Shown here one piece after another: positions 61,071-64,000 of a DNA stretch of 64,000 bases. Each line of letters opens with the position of its first letter. The stretch's first letter is position 1. The translations under genes were made by a program, and so were the position numbers. The stretch is from Malania oleifera. Lineage: Eukaryota > Streptophyta > Magnoliopsida > Santalales > Ximeniaceae. The notes under the pieces are model-generated. The model had not been told where the DNA came from. It worked only from the letters and a program-made list of their open reading frames with translations, and made no database searches. The stretch covers positions 58,696,182 to 58,760,181 of the forward strand of contig NC_080420.1 of NCBI RefSeq assembly GCF_029873635.1. Reading direction: 5' to 3'.

Positions 61071-62071
61071 TGCCATGCCCCGAACCCGCGGATGGGCCCC
61101 AGGTGTGAATTTAATTATCTAACCTTCCTCTATATCAATTAAAACATACATGATACTACACTACTTGAGGGTTCAACCCTATGGGGTACACATATACCCT
61201 ATACACATTCACATACACATACATACACATCCCATACGCAGCGAAAATGTTCTTTCTAATATGTACAATGTACCATACCAGAGTCTATACATAACTAGAG
61301 TGTACGCTCCAAAATACAATACGTACCCCGAGTGTCTACAACCCAACAATGACAACCCGGTTACAAAATCCATACTTACACAAGCACTATACATAGGTAA
61401 TTGACAACCACACTCCCGTTACGCTAGGGCGCTAGTGATGGCTACTCGAAGGACCTAAAAAACATTTGTATAATCAGGGTAAGACACCTCTCAGTAAGGA
61501 AGAAATAGGTTATATCAGTGTGTGGTATACAAGTGTTATTTCGACATAAAACATAACACAATGCAGTTCTAGTATTTTTACAATCTAGTTCTAGTACATA
61601 CGATACAAAACATATGGTCAATGTTGTCACACTCTTCGGCCAAAATTGGTTTCATTACACGGAGCACCCAATAACCTGGCATTAGCCAAAGCCCCACAGA
61701 GATATCGTTGCTAATACGGTGCGCACTCACACCCATCGGTGACCAACCGGAACAAACAGGCAATATTTCACACCCTCGGATATAGAGTCGAACACTCTCA
61801 CCCACAGTATTTAGCCAAGACATGGAATTTGCTGATGGTAATTAGTCGAGACGTGGCAATTTCACAAAACCTAGAACATTTTGGAACTCATGTTCCTATA
61901 CCTCTCAGCTTACGGTAATTAGCTGTCATGATTGTTTTCACATACCTGGAACATTTTATATACAACAGTTCATTCCACAATTATTTGAGTATACAACAAA
62001 TCATATCGTTTTCAATTCGAGAATACAGCTTAATACAAATACAGGTATGATCATCTAAACACCACAATTTA
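61071..62071 (-). repeat. Truncated family A LTR
   Basis: Collinear with 10073-11340: TGCCATGCCCCGAACCC start, AACATACATGATAC, GACACCTCTCAGTAAGG near 61482, GGATATAGAGTCG and ACAGCTTA near 62030. Identity ends at CAATTTAT where the next element begins, so the U3 half with the palindrome array is outside the window. Confidence 0.78.
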
Positions 62072-63736
62072 TGTATGATTACGCGCTTAAATTGCGTAAT
62101 TAGGTGCTTTAATTCATGCATTGCAAATGATATTTTTTATTTAAATGCCTAATTACTCTCAATATTCTAACATTGTGTTTTATTTATAAAATTTTGGTTT
62201 TATTGAGTAATGTATGAAATTTTGGTGTTTTTTTATTGCAGAGCAACTGTTGGAAGCTAAAAAACCGATGGTACTTTGAAATCTATGCGTAACTCTCTCA
62301 TCTAACCTCTGATTCAGATGATTCAAGATGCCGTAGAAAGATAAGAAAACAATCTATAATTTTTGTGTTTTGTGTTTTGCAAAATACTGGCAGCATCAAG
62401 GCCGAAATCAGACATGAAGTTAGCATACGCCTTTTTATGGATTATTTCAACAATTCTTCGTAATCTTGGCGTAACTTTCTCATACGAGCTCCGATTGAGA
62501 CGATTCAAAATTCTAGGAAAGCTGAAAAATAGCTCTACATATTTTTTGTTTTAATATTTGAGAGTTATGAGCTGTAAGAGGGTCCAAAGTGGGCTTGAAA
62601 GAGGAGGGCAATTCATGTACCTTTGAAAAAAAAAAAGAAAAAAAAATCAAAAAATGAGATGTGACCCAGCCATGCAGCCGGGTCATCTCATAAAGGCAAC
62701 GTGCGCTGGGCTGGGGGGAGAGAGGCCGCACCATATAAAAAAAAAATATATATTTTTCTTGGGAGACACACAAGGGAGGCCAAACCACGAAAATTTTCTT
62801 GGAAAAATTATATTTTTGGGAGCTTTCTTGTGGTTTTCTTTTGGGGGGTGCTACGAAGATACACACACAGCCAGCAAAGGAGAGTTGGAAGCACGCAAAA
62901 ATACTATCTTTTCAGAATCGGAAGGCGGCGAACAACGGCGGTGTTCGGGGTGTTCGTGACGCGCGACGGCAGTGCGGCGAGTGTTGATCTTTTCCGTACG
63001 CTCCAAATTGAAGAAAATATGGTGAAATCTGTTATGTTGGATTTAATTTTCGAAATGAACTAAATTTTTGAATTCTAGGAAAACGATGTAGCCAGTTTCA
63101 AACTATGCTTGCTCTTTGATGCTAATCTGAAGTAGTTTTTATTAATGTTTGTTTGAATTATTCTGTGCCCAATGCTTTTAATTAACTGGCCATTAATTAA
63201 ATGATTTTAGTCTTGTGGTTTGCTACCGAAAGGGGGGATTATAAGATAGATCTTGGATAATTCAGCGTAGGTAAATATAGAGATCGAAAGACTTGTATGA
63301 ACCTACGTAGCATTAAAAATCAAGGGTCTTACTGCGTTCTTGCGTTAATAAGTTGCATACTCTTATGTTAAATCTGATTGACTATCGAAAGAGGCTATTG
63401 GAAAAATTGGCGATTTGCTAACAAATAGAGAAAACGAAATTTAATTAGCTAAATGAGTAAAGCATAGTGAGAAACTCGGTGAAATCGATTTCCTAGAAGT
63501 TTTCACCATCATCAATTTGACACGCGGTATCTAGTTTTAAATTCTCCTGAATAGTTTATTTAAAGTAGCTTTGTTTAAATTTTGCAGTCTAAAATTGTTA
63601 ATTTTTCTAAATAAAATCAAGGTTAGTAAAATTTTGGTACTTGGTAAAATTAAGACATCAATCCCTGAGGACGATACTCTACACATCACTATATTATAAA
63701 ACTACGATACTGTGCACTTGCAGTTTGCACCGGTCA
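62072..63736 (+). repeat. 5' LTR of an Athila/Tat-like gypsy element
   Basis: Starts TGTATGATTACGCG (a start at TGATTACGCG, 62076, is also possible) and ends TGCACCGGTCA, six bases before the PBS. About 1.66 kb. A TATA-like CATATAAAAAA lies near 62732. It interrupts the family A LTR. Confidence 0.75.
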
Positions 63737-63742
63737 AGTTTT

Positions 63743-63760
63743 TGGCGCCGTTGCCGGGGA
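63743..63760 (+). other. Primer-binding site, tRNA-Asp type
   Basis: TGGCGCCGTTGCCGGGGA, the standard plant Athila/Tat-lineage PBS, preceded by LTR end TCA and spacer AGTTTT. Confidence 0.9.
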
Positions 63761-63855
63761 TTGAGTTTATCTTATTTTTTCCAATATCGATACAAAGTAA
63801 TCTTGGTTTTAATTTAGAATTCTCTTCTTATATTTTTATTTATTTATTTTCTTTA

Positions 63856-63856
<1 letters not shown>

Positions 63857-63904
<48 letters not shown>

Positions 63905-63905
63905 T
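63857..63905. repeat. TTA microsatellite in the leader
   Basis: About sixteen uninterrupted TTA units between the PBS and gag. Confidence 0.9.
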
Positions 63906-63937
63906 GTATTTCTGGTGTGTTTTTTTTTTTATGTTGG

Positions 63938-64000
63938 ATGCGCAGGGCTAGAACACGTGACATTATTCCTTTTGATCCGGAGATTGAAAGAACGCTCAGA
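63938..64000 (+). CDS. Start of gypsy gag, cut by the window end
   Basis: Twenty-one codons from ATG 63938 (MRRARTRDII, then PFDPEIERTLR) run to the last base. A DPEIERT-type phrase near the N-terminus is typical of Athila-like gag. An ATG at 63931 is in another frame and stops at TAG 63949. The frame is open as far as seen. Confidence 0.72.
   Translation, partial: MRRARTRDIIPFDPEIERTLR

Noticed and set aside
63712..63951. 79-codon plus-strand frame across the PBS and TTA microsatellite
   Set aside because: It reads through the LTR end, PBS and leader; the true gag start is in another frame at 63938.

Overview
This window looks like nuclear DNA of a flowering plant, probably a eudicot. It is AT-rich, the one cellular gene has GT-AG introns, and most of the rest is nested LTR retrotransposons with plant-type primer-binding sites (initiator-tRNA-Met and tRNA-Asp types). 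No bacterial operon, CRISPR array, rRNA or tRNA gene was recognised. I cannot name the species.

Region 1 (1-7262) holds the only recognisable host gene: an RNA-dependent RNA polymerase of the RDR1 type on the minus strand. Three exons (6602-4709, 3504-3354, 2429-1617) join in frame at consensus splice sites and give about 952 residues, including the catalytic DLDGD motif. The first exon (start codon and N-terminal 150-190 residues) is not recognisable anywhere in the window. Either intron 1 exceeds 57 kb or the gene has been decapitated.

Region 2 (7263-13900) is Ty1/copia debris on the minus strand. One element keeps a single 660-codon frame from gag to the pol tail but has lost the integrase core and nearly all of RT/RNase H. 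It contains a 2.1 kb solo LTR, and its 5' end is fused to a second copia fragment. A 100-N assembly gap follows (13901-14000).

Region 3 (14001-24886) is a large non-coding Tat/Ogre-like Ty3/gypsy derivative. It has a complete 3.36 kb 3' LTR, a broken 5' LTR copy beside the gap, and a 1.4 kb array of a roughly 24 bp tandem repeat.

Region 4 (24887-61070) is a stack of copia elements whose roughly 2 kb LTRs share conserved ends (one end near a CAATTCACCCCCC tract, the other near a TTTTGATnATnACAAA motif). Target-site duplications resolve the nesting. An 18.7 kb minus-strand element (27489-46211, about 10 kb before nested insertions) carries four solo LTRs, one of them with a further gypsy-like solo LTR inside. 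A 5.5 kb plus-strand element (47121-52629, TSD TCCCC) sits in the 3' LTR of another minus-strand element. That host element's interior (54303-61070) carries two more solo LTRs.

Region 5 (61071-64000) is a truncated LTR cut by the 5' end of an Athila/Tat-like gypsy element: LTR, tRNA-Asp-type PBS, and the first 21 codons of gag, which run off the window.

Nothing here is an operon or a working multi-gene system. The main points of interest are the RDR1 gene without its first exon, the nested TE chronology with paralogous empty sites, two retroelement frames broken only by transition-type stops, and a palindrome array just upstream of the TATA box in the U3 of one LTR family.
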